14,850 nt of DNA from Tyzzerella sp. UBA1042 (GCA_002316675.1 DCDZ01000046.1:20968-35817), one strand, 5' to 3'; shown: positions 1 to 6,616, counted from the stretch's first letter. The notes: generated from the letters alone by a model not told the origin. Program-made: numbers and translations.

Positions 1-3000
1 TTATCCATTGTTCCCTTTGAGGTCACAAAAGCCACCACACCGCCCGGACGCACTTGGTCAAGTGCTTTGGCAAAAAAGTAATCGTGAATGAGAAAATTAT
101 GCTTGTCGTATTGCCTGTCAGTCAGCTTGTAATTACCAAAAGGCACATTGCCGATGGCAAGGTCAAAAAAACTGTCGGGCAGATGGGTCTTTTCAAAACC
201 TGTTACGGCGATATTGGCATTTGGATAAAGCTGTTTTGCAATCCTGCCTGTGATACTGTCAAGCTCCACGCCGTAGAGCTTGCTGTTTTGCATACTATCG
301 GGGAGCATGCCAAAAAAGTTGCCCACGCCGCAGGCAGACTCTAAAATGTTGCCTGTGGTAAAGCCCATGCGTTCCACAGTGTCATAAATTGCTTTAATAA
401 CGGTAGGGCTTGTATAATGGGCGTTAAGGGTGGAGGCTCTTGCGGAGGAATATTCGTCCTCAGACAAAATCGCTTTGAGCTGTGCATATTCGCCGCTCCA
501 ACTGCTGTTGTCCCAATCAAAAGCCTCGGATAATCCGCCCCAACCAACGTATTTTGATAGAATTTCCTGTTCCTCTGCCGTGGCGTATCGTTTCTCCTGT
601 TCAATGGTCTGTAAGGTACGAATAGCCGCTGTATTTCGACCAAATTTCTCCCTCTTGCCGCCTTCGCCTAAATGTTCATCGGTAATACGGAAGTTGTCGG
701 GCTTTGGCTGTGCCTGTCCTTGCGGCTGCGGATAACGCTCAAGGAGCTGTAAAAGACTCTCCCTGCTCTCAGCTCTTAGAATGGGATAGAACAAGGACGG
801 ATCACGAAGGCGAATATTGTAATCGCCTATTTCCTCAATAATAAAGGGCGTACCGTTTTCAAGATAGACGGTATCACCAATGGCGTAAGGGAATGGAACA
901 GGCTCTTGCTCCTGAGCGATACGCTCTGCATCGGCAATGACTTGGCTGACAAATTCGCTTTCCTCGTCACTTTCTACACGCTCACGGATAGCATGAAAAT
1001 CAATATCTGCAAAATTGTCATAATCGGTATAGAATTGTTCCTCTGCTACAAGCTGACCAATATGCCGCTGCACCTTTGCCCACGGCAGTTCAAGAGATAA
1101 TTCGCCTTTCGTTATTGTAAAAGCAGGGAGGTTGCCTCCATACTCTGCTCTTAAAAAGTCTGCCGTTCCACGCTCCCTGGCATGAGTCTCCATGTGATTT
1201 GCAACACGGCGTTTGCTGTCTATATCGCTGTTCCAATTTTGAAGGGCAGTATCAATATCCTCTTGGGTAATTTCCTGCGGTGCTAAAGGCTGTATCGTTT
1301 CCGGCTGTGGCTGTTCGGTAATGGCAGGGGCAGGCTCTGCAATCATTGGCGGTGAAGATACCGTTTCGGACAGCCCCGCCTTTTCACGCTGCATTTTTTC
1401 AAACCGTGCCTTTTCCTCGGTGGTTAAATAGCGATCATTGGCAATGAGGTGGTCTATGCGTTTAGCAACGGTGTTCCACTTTAGCTGGAGGTTATCATCG
1501 GCATCTCTGCGATTATACTCAATCCCTTTTGCACTGTGGTCTTCATAACTATGGTCAGCGCCGGAAAGGGCGTGCGTCCTGCCGCCTGTACCGTATTCTT
1601 TCTTTAGGAAATCCTCTTTTTCCTTTGGACTGTGGGATTGTGTAAAATACTCATAAATACGGTATTTCCCATGCTCAAAGCTACTGCCGCCTGCAAGTGC
1701 CTTATCAACCTCATCCTGCGTAATAAACATTTTAAGGTCGGGAACATCGGTAATCTCAGCAGTAAATTCACGCCTCGGCAGACTCAAATCCTCCAATGCG
1801 GTAAGCAGCTTCTGTGGTTTGTGAAAGTGGAAACGAAGCAGCTCACGGTCTTGCTCGTAGGCAGCGGTAAAACGCTGCAAATCCTCAATGAGTTTATTAC
1901 GCTCTTGCGGTTCGTTCAAAAGCTCTGTGATATGAGCCGTTGAGCTTGGGAAACCACCCTTAAACAGTTCTTCTTCGAAAAACCTTCCGTCCGCACCATC
2001 TGCAAAATCCTGATGCAGATACCAGAGGATTTCTGCCAGTTGTGTTCTTTCTAACAGCTCCGCTGCACCAAAAGCTCCCTGCGGTACAAATTGACCCTCT
2101 GCTAAAAGCTCGGAAATCCGCTGTCCGGCTTCTTCCCACGGGATGAGTTGCTTGGAACGGGCATGAAGCGCCGTTTCGCCCTTGGCAAGATGGATACCGT
2201 CCGTATTAAACCATACGGACACCTTTTCACCGCCAATCGTAAAGCCTTTGCCGCCCTCCCCGTATTCCTGCCATAAAAAAGCAGCATTTTCTTCAGGAGA
2301 TTTATCCTTTTGATAGTGCGCCACAATATTCAGATGGCTGTTATTACGGTTGCCGCCTGTGCGTAAAATGCTGTCAATATCACTTTGGGGTATAGAAAAA
2401 GCGGAGGGCTTTTGGCTCTCCGCTATCGTCTGTATTTGCTCTGCCTCTGTGGGGAAAAGGCTTAACTGTAAATAAGCTCCGTCAGTATCAATTCCTCTGC
2501 CTGGGCTTTGAGATTGTTCATGTAGCCCACCCATTCCATCTGTTGTGTCATCTTGTCGGGGGCTTTCTGTGTCTGCTGAAGCTCGGTCATTATCTGTGTG
2601 AGCCGCCTGTTCGCTGTCTTGTCTATCTCCAACAGGTGCGGATATAGTTTCTCGCTCAGTAACAGGGAATTGAATAATGGTGTTCTGTGTTCCTGGAGAT
2701 AATTTTTCCTCAGTCTGCCGTATTTCCCTATCGGCTGTGCCTGCTCCGTCAGAGTAAGGTCGGGTATCAGATAATCCCCGTTCCTCCTGTAAGTCATTTC
2801 GTTCATATTCGTTGCTCCTTTCACGCTCTGTTTTAGCGATGGTAATTGCGATTTGCCGAAATACCTGTTCCGATTGCTCACTGACCGCTGTTCCCAAAAG
2901 GGTAACGGTATCGGGCGTATTAAAATCGAAAACGCTTAAAAAGTCCTCATGCTCAAAATATTCATCAGGATTTAGTCCGCACCGTTTCATAAGGGTATAT

Positions 3001-3566
3001 GCAATACTGACAGTAGCGGCACTTTCAAAGGCAACCCGTACATTATCATCGTCATAGTCCTCTAAAAAGCTGTCTGGGATAAGATATGGGAAATCACCGT
3101 TGTGATAATCATAATACTCACTTGCCAAATTTTCTGCAATGTTGTAAAGGTCATCGGCAAGATTGCCTCTGCTTTCACCATATAGTTCGGCAAGCCGTTC
3201 CATAACAGGCGCTTCATGTTCGGCTTTCATTTCCCAAAGGTATGGGCGGCGGGAATTTTCCCTGCCGCCCGTGTCTGAAACATCAAAAACATATCGTAAA
3301 TTTGCTGTATCGCCTGTGGGATCAATGAGGGCAATGCCCTTTGAGCCACAGCGTACATAGCGGTTCATTTTGTTATTCCAGAGGTCATATTCCGCACAAG
3401 CCGTTGCATCGGGTCTTTGTGCGTAAATCATAAGCTGCTCATAATATGGGTATTTATAGAGCCGCCCAACGGTAGTCAAAAATCCAGTCCAGCTTGTGCG
3501 GCTGCCGGTAATTTGCGTGGCGGTATGTTCTGCAATCTGTGCTAACGCTTGTGTTTTCGCAGGCAT
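1..3566 (-). CDS. Giant ICE helicase/DNA-methylase protein, N-terminal part (3' end outside window)
   Basis: An uninterrupted frame of 1188 codons runs off the left edge, so only the N-terminal part is seen; relatives are typically more than 2000 residues, with an SNF2/DEAD helicase after the methylase domain (family knowledge). The ATG at 3566 follows a GGGAGG ribosome site 7 nt upstream, and the N-terminus (MPAKTQALAQIAEHTA) is typical of the family. Residues about 415-495, 638-715 and 789-848 look like three copies of one module (FL..EYG..G, then a W-containing helix). A Rossmann methyltransferase fold follows, with ESACGVGNFFG at about 1076 (SAM motif I) and GNVPFGN at about 1139-1145 (N-P-P-F-like catalytic motif), then PGGVVAFVTSKGTMD. 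Residues about 254-368 are a Q/E/D/T-rich, probably disordered linker, exactly where the nested TnpV gene lies. The likely role is modification or remodelling of element DNA during transfer. The methylase motifs are seen; the helicase part is inferred. Confidence 0.9.
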   Translation of the reverse strand, partial: MPAKTQALAQIAEHTATQITGSRTSWTGFLTTVGRLYKYPYYEQLMIYAQRPDATACAEYDLWNNKMNRYVRCGSKGIALIDPTGDTANLRYVFDVSDTGGRENSRRPYLWEMKAEHEAPVMERLAELYGESRGNLADDLYNIAENLASEYYDYHNGDFPYLIPDSFLEDYDDDNVRVAFESAATVSIAYTLMKRCGLNPDEYFEHEDFLSVFDFNTPDTVTLLGTAVSEQSEQVFRQIAITIAKTERERSNEYERNDLQEERGLSDTRPYSDGAGTADREIRQTEEKLSPGTQNTIIQFPVTERETISAPVGDRQDSEQAAHTDNDRASADTESPRQDDTTDGMGGLHEQSQSPGRGIDTDGAYLQLSLFPTEAEQIQTIAESQKPSAFSIPQSDIDSILRTGGNRNNSHLNIVAHYQKDKSPEENAAFLWQEYGEGGKGFTIGGEKVSVWFNTDGIHLAKGETALHARSKQLIPWEEAGQRISELLAEGQFVPQGAFGAAELLERTQLAEILWYLHQDFADGADGRFFEEELFKGGFPSSTAHITELLNEPQERNKLIEDLQRFTAAYEQDRELLRFHFHKPQKLLTALEDLSLPRREFTAEITDVPDLKMFITQDEVDKALAGGSSFEHGKYRIYEYFTQSHSPKEKEDFLKKEYGTGGRTHALSGADHSYEDHSAKGIEYNRRDADDNLQLKWNTVAKRIDHLIANDRYLTTEEKARFEKMQREKAGLSETVSSPPMIAEPAPAITEQPQPETIQPLAPQEITQEDIDTALQNWNSDIDSKRRVANHMETHARERGTADFLRAEYGGNLPAFTITKGELSLELPWAKVQRHIGQLVAEEQFYTDYDNFADIDFHAIRERVESDEESEFVSQVIADAERIAQEQEPVPFPYAIGDTVYLENGTPFIIEEIGDYNIRLRDPSLFYPILRAESRESLLQLLERYPQPQGQAQPKPDNFRITDEHLGEGGKREKFGRNTAAIRTLQTIEQEKRYATAEEQEILSKYVGWGGLSEAFDWDNSSWSGEYAQLKAILSEDEYSSARASTLNAHYTSPTVIKAIYDTVERMGFTTGNILESACGVGNFFGMLPDSMQNSKLYGVELDSITGRIAKQLYPNANIAVTGFEKTHLPDSFFDLAIGNVPFGNYKLTDRQYDKHNFLIHDYFFAKALDQVRPGGVVAFVTSKGTMD
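2462..2806 (-). CDS. tnpV: TnpV family transposon-encoded protein, nested in another frame of the giant gene
   Basis: This 114-residue protein begins MNEMTYRRNGDYLIPDLTL and ends LILTELIYS, which I recognise as the TnpV family (Pfam PF14198), found on Tn1549-like elements; its biochemical function is unknown. The sequence is well folded in character: an N-terminal beta-like segment, KYGRLRKNYLQEHR near residues 30-43, a LYPHLLEID helix and a long helical C-terminus. I chose the ATG at 2806 because an AAGGAG ribosome site lies about 8 nt upstream, inside a GAAAGGAGCA leader that also precedes the DUF3849 gene. An in-frame GTG at 2881 would add 25 residues, but family members start at MNE. The whole gene lies inside the giant helicase/methylase gene, shifted one base, so both proteins would be read from the same 345 bases on the same strand. 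Length matches the family. Confidence 0.8.
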   Translation of the reverse strand: MNEMTYRRNGDYLIPDLTLTEQAQPIGKYGRLRKNYLQEHRTPLFNSLLLSEKLYPHLLEIDKTANRRLTQIMTELQQTQKAPDKMTQQMEWVGYMNNLKAQAEELILTELIYS

Positions 3567-3585
3567 ATTAGTCCTCCCTTATGCG
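3567..3585 (-). promoter_or_regulatory. Leader and ribosome binding site of the giant gene, with an operator-like half site
   Basis: Between the terminator U-tract and the start codon there are only about 20 bases. On the minus strand they read AAGGGAGGACTAAT before the ATG, giving a good Shine-Dalgarno (GGGAGG). The ten bases GGACTAATAT spanning the start codon (3565-3574) are identical to ten of the sixteen bases of the palindrome at 3871-3886. There is no space for a -35/-10 promoter here, so the giant gene must be transcribed from upstream through the hairpin. Confidence 0.55.
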
Positions 3586-3625
3586 AAAAATACCCAATGC
3601 AAAACAGATATTTTGTATTGGGTAT
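3586..3625 (-). terminator. Intrinsic-terminator-like hairpin before the giant gene
   Basis: On the minus strand ATACCCAAT (3625-3617) pairs with ATTGGGTAT (3598-3590). After one A/C mismatch the stem continues with CAAAA against TTTTG around a six-base loop. The stem runs directly into a T-tract ending at 3586, the arrangement of a rho-independent terminator. GC content of the stem is low, so efficiency may be partial. It lies just after the stop codon of the Spo0A-C-like gene (3634) and ends 20 nt before the giant gene's ATG. On the plus strand no T-run follows, so it acts in the leftward direction only. Confidence 0.65.
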
Positions 3626-3633
3626 CTTTCTTG

Positions 3634-3846
3634 TTATTTAATTTTGTTTACTGCATACCTTATAAATTCATCTGGCGTAGGTATTTCGCCTCTTGAGGGT
3701 ACTTGCTTTTGGTAAGCTTCTGTAATTCCGTCATTGGGTGTTTTGGTGTAGGCATGGTTCAAAGCCATCTGCATTTCCTCTCTCACTTCACTTACAGAAA
3801 CACCATATTGTTTTGCTATCTTACGATAAATACTTCTCATACTCAT
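3634..3846 (-). CDS. Small Spo0A C-terminal-domain-like DNA-binding protein
   Basis: This 70-residue protein resembles the DNA-binding effector domain of the sporulation master regulator Spo0A (Spo0A_C, PF08769) without the phosphoacceptor receiver domain. The N-terminal half (SIYRKIAKQYGVSVSEVREEMQ) fits the Spo0A helices in which I..IAK.Y.....VE.AIR.A recurs. The C-terminus PTPDEFIRYAVNKIK matches the PTNSEFIAMVADKL ending of Spo0A. The ATG at 3846 follows AAGGGGAG by 6 nt; a second ATG two codons on is possible. It is divergent from the XRE gene, with two inverted repeats between them, and is followed by the hairpin at 3586-3625. It may regulate element genes or compete at Spo0A-like sites, which is inference. 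Small proteins annotated this way are known from clostridial ICEs. Confidence 0.75.
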   Translation of the reverse strand: MSMRSIYRKIAKQYGVSVSEVREEMQMALNHAYTKTPNDGITEAYQKQVPSRGEIPTPDEFIRYAVNKIK

Positions 3847-3870
3847 TTATTGCTCCCCTTCCCCTCAACT

Positions 3871-3886
3871 GGACTAATATTAGTCC
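3871..3886. promoter_or_regulatory. Perfect 16-bp palindrome, probable operator (proximal to the Spo0A-C-like gene)
   Basis: GGACTAATATTAGTCC is a perfect 16-bp palindrome lying 24 bp upstream of the Spo0A-C-like start. It shares its arms and total length with the inverted repeat at 3925-3940, giving a consensus GGACT-N6-AGTCC. Its place in the divergent region beside an XRE gene makes it a likely binding site for that repressor (inference). On the minus strand it would lie just downstream of a TATGATAAAAT-type -10 box. Confidence 0.6.
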
Positions 3887-3924
3887 CATTTTATCATAGA
3901 TAAATAATAAAATAAAGAATAACA
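3887..3924. promoter_or_regulatory. AT-rich divergent promoter region between the two operators
   Basis: These 38 bp are almost entirely A/T and lie between the two inverted repeats, so they probably hold the -10 and perhaps -35 parts of both divergent promoters. On the minus strand TATGATAAAAT (3898-3888) contains two possible -10 boxes (TATGAT, TAAAAT). On the plus strand TTATCA (3891) and TAAAGA (3913), 16 bp apart, are a weak pair. No box matches consensus well enough to fix a start site. Confidence 0.35.
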
Positions 3925-3940
3925 GGACTGAAAATAGTCC
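3925..3940. promoter_or_regulatory. Inverted repeat GGACT-N6-AGTCC, probable operator (proximal to the XRE gene)
   Basis: GGACTGAAAATAGTCC has the same five-base arms and the same 16-bp length as the palindrome at 3871-3886, with a different centre. The two centres are 54 bp apart, close to five helical turns, which would place two bound dimers on the same DNA face. It sits 28 bp before the XRE start codon, between the probable promoter and the ribosome site, as expected for autorepression. Binding by the XRE protein is inferred from position. Confidence 0.6.
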
Positions 3941-3968
3941 AAAATTTAAAAAGGGGGGGCGGTTTTGT

Positions 3969-4208
3969 ATGAATGAGCAGAAAGTCAAGTCAGACACCGA
4001 AATTTTAATCGGTAAAAATATACGAGAAATCCGAAAATCCAAACAAATCGGACAAACCGAACTTGTACGATTGTTACAATTACATGGAGTTTCCATCACT
4101 CGTGAAACTCTTGTAAAAATAGAGCGTGGAATACAGCATATCTATGCCTCTCAGTTAAGAGCCATTAAAGAGGCATTAGATACCACTTATGACGAATTAC
4201 TGAAATAG
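3969..4208 (+). CDS. XRE-family helix-turn-helix transcriptional regulator
   Basis: This 79-residue protein is essentially one Cro/C1-type HTH domain (residues about 14-73): IGKNIREIRKSKQIGQTELV forms the first helices, VSITRETLVKIERG the recognition helix region, and ALDTTYDELLK the last helix. No sensor or protease domain is present, so response to a signal would need a partner. It is the only plus-strand gene in the window. It is divergent from the Spo0A-C-like gene across two inverted repeats and converges with the TTRAP gene, overlapping its 3' end by 12 bp. The ATG at 3969 is preceded by a G-rich ribosome site that includes seven consecutive Gs (3953-3959). It is likely the element's repressor and probably autoregulated (inference). 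The targets cannot be read from sequence alone. Confidence 0.85.
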   Translation: MNEQKVKSDTEILIGKNIREIRKSKQIGQTELVRLLQLHGVSITRETLVKIERGIQHIYASQLRAIKEALDTTYDELLK

Positions 4209-4433
4209 AGCCTGTTCCTCAAAATCAGCAACAAGTTCTGCCGTAATGCTGTTAAATTCTTCGTCCGTTATTGCTGTGAGTTTACCTATGACTGTGTGGG
4301 TAAGCTCCAGAAGCTCAGTTTCGTCTTTTCCTAAATGGGTCTGCATTTCCGATAACTCCAAAAGCAAGCCCATCCGTGTGCCCGTGTTATAAATGCACAT
4401 CAAATTTGTTTCTTCAACTGTAAAATTGCTCAT
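4197..4433 (-). CDS. Putative transposon-transfer assisting protein (TTRAP family)
   Basis: This 78-residue acidic protein starts MSNFTVEETNLMCIYNTGTR, the signature of the TTRAP family (PF14203), small proteins encoded next to the ArdC/LtrC-like gene in Tn1549-type ICEs. The middle (MQTHLGKDETELLELTHTVIGKLTAITDEEF) is predicted helical and no catalytic motif is seen. The ATG at 4433 overlaps the stop of the upstream ArdC-like gene in an ATGA arrangement, and GGAG lies 8 nt upstream, so translation is probably coupled. It is the last gene of the long leftward cluster; its final codons overlap the XRE gene on the other strand. A role in transfer is suggested by the family name and context only. 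Confidence 0.75.
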   Translation of the reverse strand: MSNFTVEETNLMCIYNTGTRMGLLLELSEMQTHLGKDETELLELTHTVIGKLTAITDEEFNSITAELVADFEEQALFQ

Positions 4434-6616
4434 ATTAATTGCTCCATTTCCGCACCTACATGGGGTGCTGTTTTTTGTTTTTCCTTATTTGCGGACGGTT
4501 GATTTTTAAGCTGTTCCACCACAGAAGCCCGTTTTTCTTTTTGCTCTGCATTGACTGCATGGGCAAGGTCTAATAGACATATATGCCCGCCTACCTTTAC
4601 GGTCTGTTCCAATTCTGCCACAGTAGGCTGATTGTTCAGTATACCGTCAATTTGATTGTAGTTTTGCTCAGTGGATTTTTCAGCGGTTTCTAAATAGTTT
4701 TGTACAGGGACAAATTGCGGTTGTTCAGTAAAACCAAAGCTGTCCACATAATGAGAAGATACCGCACCATTTACTTTTAGGGCAACAATGTCACTGACTG
4801 ACAGGCTGTGTCCATGAAAATCAGCGGGGTGGTCTATGTTGAATTTCTCATAAAGCGAATTAAGAGTTGCGGTTGTATTCCCGTTATATCCATACAGGGG
4901 CGCTGTGTAGATCATCTCATAGTTATCGTGTTCTACTGAAAGTCCTACACTTTGTAATCTTTCTAATCCTTCAAAGCGGTAATCCCTGAATTCTTCGCCT
5001 CTTTTAAGCTGATAAATTGCATAGGCGTTTTCGGGAGTCTGCAAAAATTGTTGTTCAAGATCCGATACCGAAAAATTTTCTTTGCCTTTTATCGCTTCGT
5101 AGTCCTGTAAAGCTACCCAATCGGAACGCTCAATACCGAATATACCGCCGTGTCTGTTAATCTCATCACGCTCAAATGCCATTGCCTCGGTGTTATCCTC
5201 ATACAGCAGATAAACCGTCAAGTCCTGCTCAAACAGCTCTGCTGCACGTTCCTGTGATAACGGCAGCATATCATCATCTAAGTACCCGTATGAATTGCGC
5301 TCTGCAATACTAATATCGGGGTCGGGCAAGGGATAAGTGTGTTCTATGGTCGGCGGCTCAGACAACGGCTCTGTACTTTTTGCCATCATACTTTCCTGCC
5401 AAACCCTATCCGCTTTTTCTGTCAGCTCCTCATAGTCAATTTGTTTAGCATTGGTACGGTCTTTCAAGGCTAAAATACCTGTAACGGGATCATCTTCCAC
5501 GATAAAGTCTATCGCTTTATAAATGGAGATGTCGGGGTCATCGTAAACACCACCGTCAAGAAGGTTATAGTCTTTATCATAGATGGAATAATCATAGCCT
5601 CCCTCGATTTCCTGTATCGCAAAATAAAGGTTTCCCACTTGATACGCTAAGTCTTGCGGTATAAGGTCAATCCCTTTTTCCTTAACAATTTCAGCAAAAT
5701 TGCGGTCAATATCTTCGATAAGAGAGGAAGATGTTTTGTTGATGGTTTCAAGGGAGGCCCGTAGTTCAGGTAACTCCTTATCTTTGCTCCATGTGGCAAT
5801 ATAACCAAAGCTATTTTCTCCAGTTTGAATTCCGTAGTAAGCACAAACGGCATAGGAAATGCTTTCTGCCTCCACTTCCTCAGTACGACGATTTTTAAGC
5901 TTCGGCGGCTCTGCACTTTCGTCTGCCTTTGCATTCTCCAGTTTTTGTTTTTCATAGTCATGCAGTTTGGAATGGGCGATTTCGTGAATGGCAGCAGAAA
6001 CGGTCTGTACCTCACTCATCCCCTCACGGAGTGCAATTCGCTGTTCCTTGGGGCTGAAATATCCGTCCGTATTTGCTGCCATCTGTTCAAAGGCAAGAGG
6101 AACAGGAGCAGAACGGCGTAGAGCCTCCATAAAGATTTCATACTGCTGCACATCGCCTGTTAAGCTGTTCGCAAGGGCAGGAATGGGCTTTCCTTCGGTC
6201 TGCGATACGTCGAAAACCGATACCACCCTGTAAAGCGGTATTTTTACCTCTACTTCCTCAGTAATAACCTTGCCATTTGTATCAAGCATAGGGGCTTTGG
6301 TTACGGGATCAACTTTTTCCTGCTCCTTTTTTACCTTGTAGGGTGTGGGAGCAATAATTTTAATGCCTTTCTCGCCCTTTTTAACATTTCGGGAGAATTG
6401 GTCACGCCATTTATTAAAGCCTGCCACAAGGGTGGCATCAGGATTTTGCATAGCAATAAGCAGGGTGTTGTTGAGAGAATAGCTGTGAAAGCGTGACATA
6501 GTGCGAAGATACTGCGTATACTTGTCGCTTTGGAATAACTCCTTGATACCTTGCTCTATGTTGCCTGTTATTTCTTTGAGCCGTTCTTTGGTTTTACTGT
6601 TATCAGTCATACTCAT
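4430..6616 (-). CDS. ArdC/LtrC-like protein: ssDNA-binding domain, zinc metallopeptidase, YodL and DUF4316-like domains
   Basis: This 728-residue protein has several parts. Residues about 8-95 (GFNKWRDQF, KKGEKGIKIIAP) match the ArdC N-terminal ssDNA-binding domain (DUF1738). Residues about 155-262 are a metallopeptidase-like domain with the zinc motif HEIAH at 211-215 and a downstream EEVEAES that can supply the third ligand. A long linker follows, then a domain near 440-500, a YodL-like domain (YAIYQLKRGEEFRDYRFEGL, about 532-575), and PADFHGHSLSVSDIVALKVNG with HYVDSFGF (about 597-630), resembling DUF4316. ArdC proteins of conjugative plasmids protect incoming single-stranded DNA from restriction, so an anti-defence or post-transfer role is likely (inference). 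The ATG at 6616 overlaps the topB stop (ATGA), with AGGAGG 9 nt upstream; an ATG two codons later is also possible. Such proteins are often labelled LtrC or antirestriction in databases. Confidence 0.85.
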   Translation of the reverse strand: MSMTDNSKTKERLKEITGNIEQGIKELFQSDKYTQYLRTMSRFHSYSLNNTLLIAMQNPDATLVAGFNKWRDQFSRNVKKGEKGIKIIAPTPYKVKKEQEKVDPVTKAPMLDTNGKVITEEVEVKIPLYRVVSVFDVSQTEGKPIPALANSLTGDVQQYEIFMEALRRSAPVPLAFEQMAANTDGYFSPKEQRIALREGMSEVQTVSAAIHEIAHSKLHDYEKQKLENAKADESAEPPKLKNRRTEEVEAESISYAVCAYYGIQTGENSFGYIATWSKDKELPELRASLETINKTSSSLIEDIDRNFAEIVKEKGIDLIPQDLAYQVGNLYFAIQEIEGGYDYSIYDKDYNLLDGGVYDDPDISIYKAIDFIVEDDPVTGILALKDRTNAKQIDYEELTEKADRVWQESMMAKSTEPLSEPPTIEHTYPLPDPDISIAERNSYGYLDDDMLPLSQERAAELFEQDLTVYLLYEDNTEAMAFERDEINRHGGIFGIERSDWVALQDYEAIKGKENFSVSDLEQQFLQTPENAYAIYQLKRGEEFRDYRFEGLERLQSVGLSVEHDNYEMIYTAPLYGYNGNTTATLNSLYEKFNIDHPADFHGHSLSVSDIVALKVNGAVSSHYVDSFGFTEQPQFVPVQNYLETAEKSTEQNYNQIDGILNNQPTVAELEQTVKVGGHICLLDLAHAVNAEQKEKRASVVEQLKNQPSANKEKQKTAPHVGAEMEQLI

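Noticed and set aside
341..643. 100-codon minus-strand frame inside the giant gene
   Set aside because: The giant gene's own frame encodes conserved methylase-flanking sequence here; the alternative frame has no recognisable protein features.
2807..2881. 25-codon N-terminal extension of TnpV from a GTG at 2881
   Set aside because: The internal ATG at 2806 has the strong ribosome site and matches the usual family N-terminus. The extension region is ordinary giant-gene coding sequence.
5647..6015. 122-codon minus-strand frame inside the ArdC-like gene
   Set aside because: Considered as a second nested gene like tnpV. Its sequence is basic and irregular, without a recognisable family, and lacks a clear ribosome site, whereas the host frame here encodes the conserved metallopeptidase motif.
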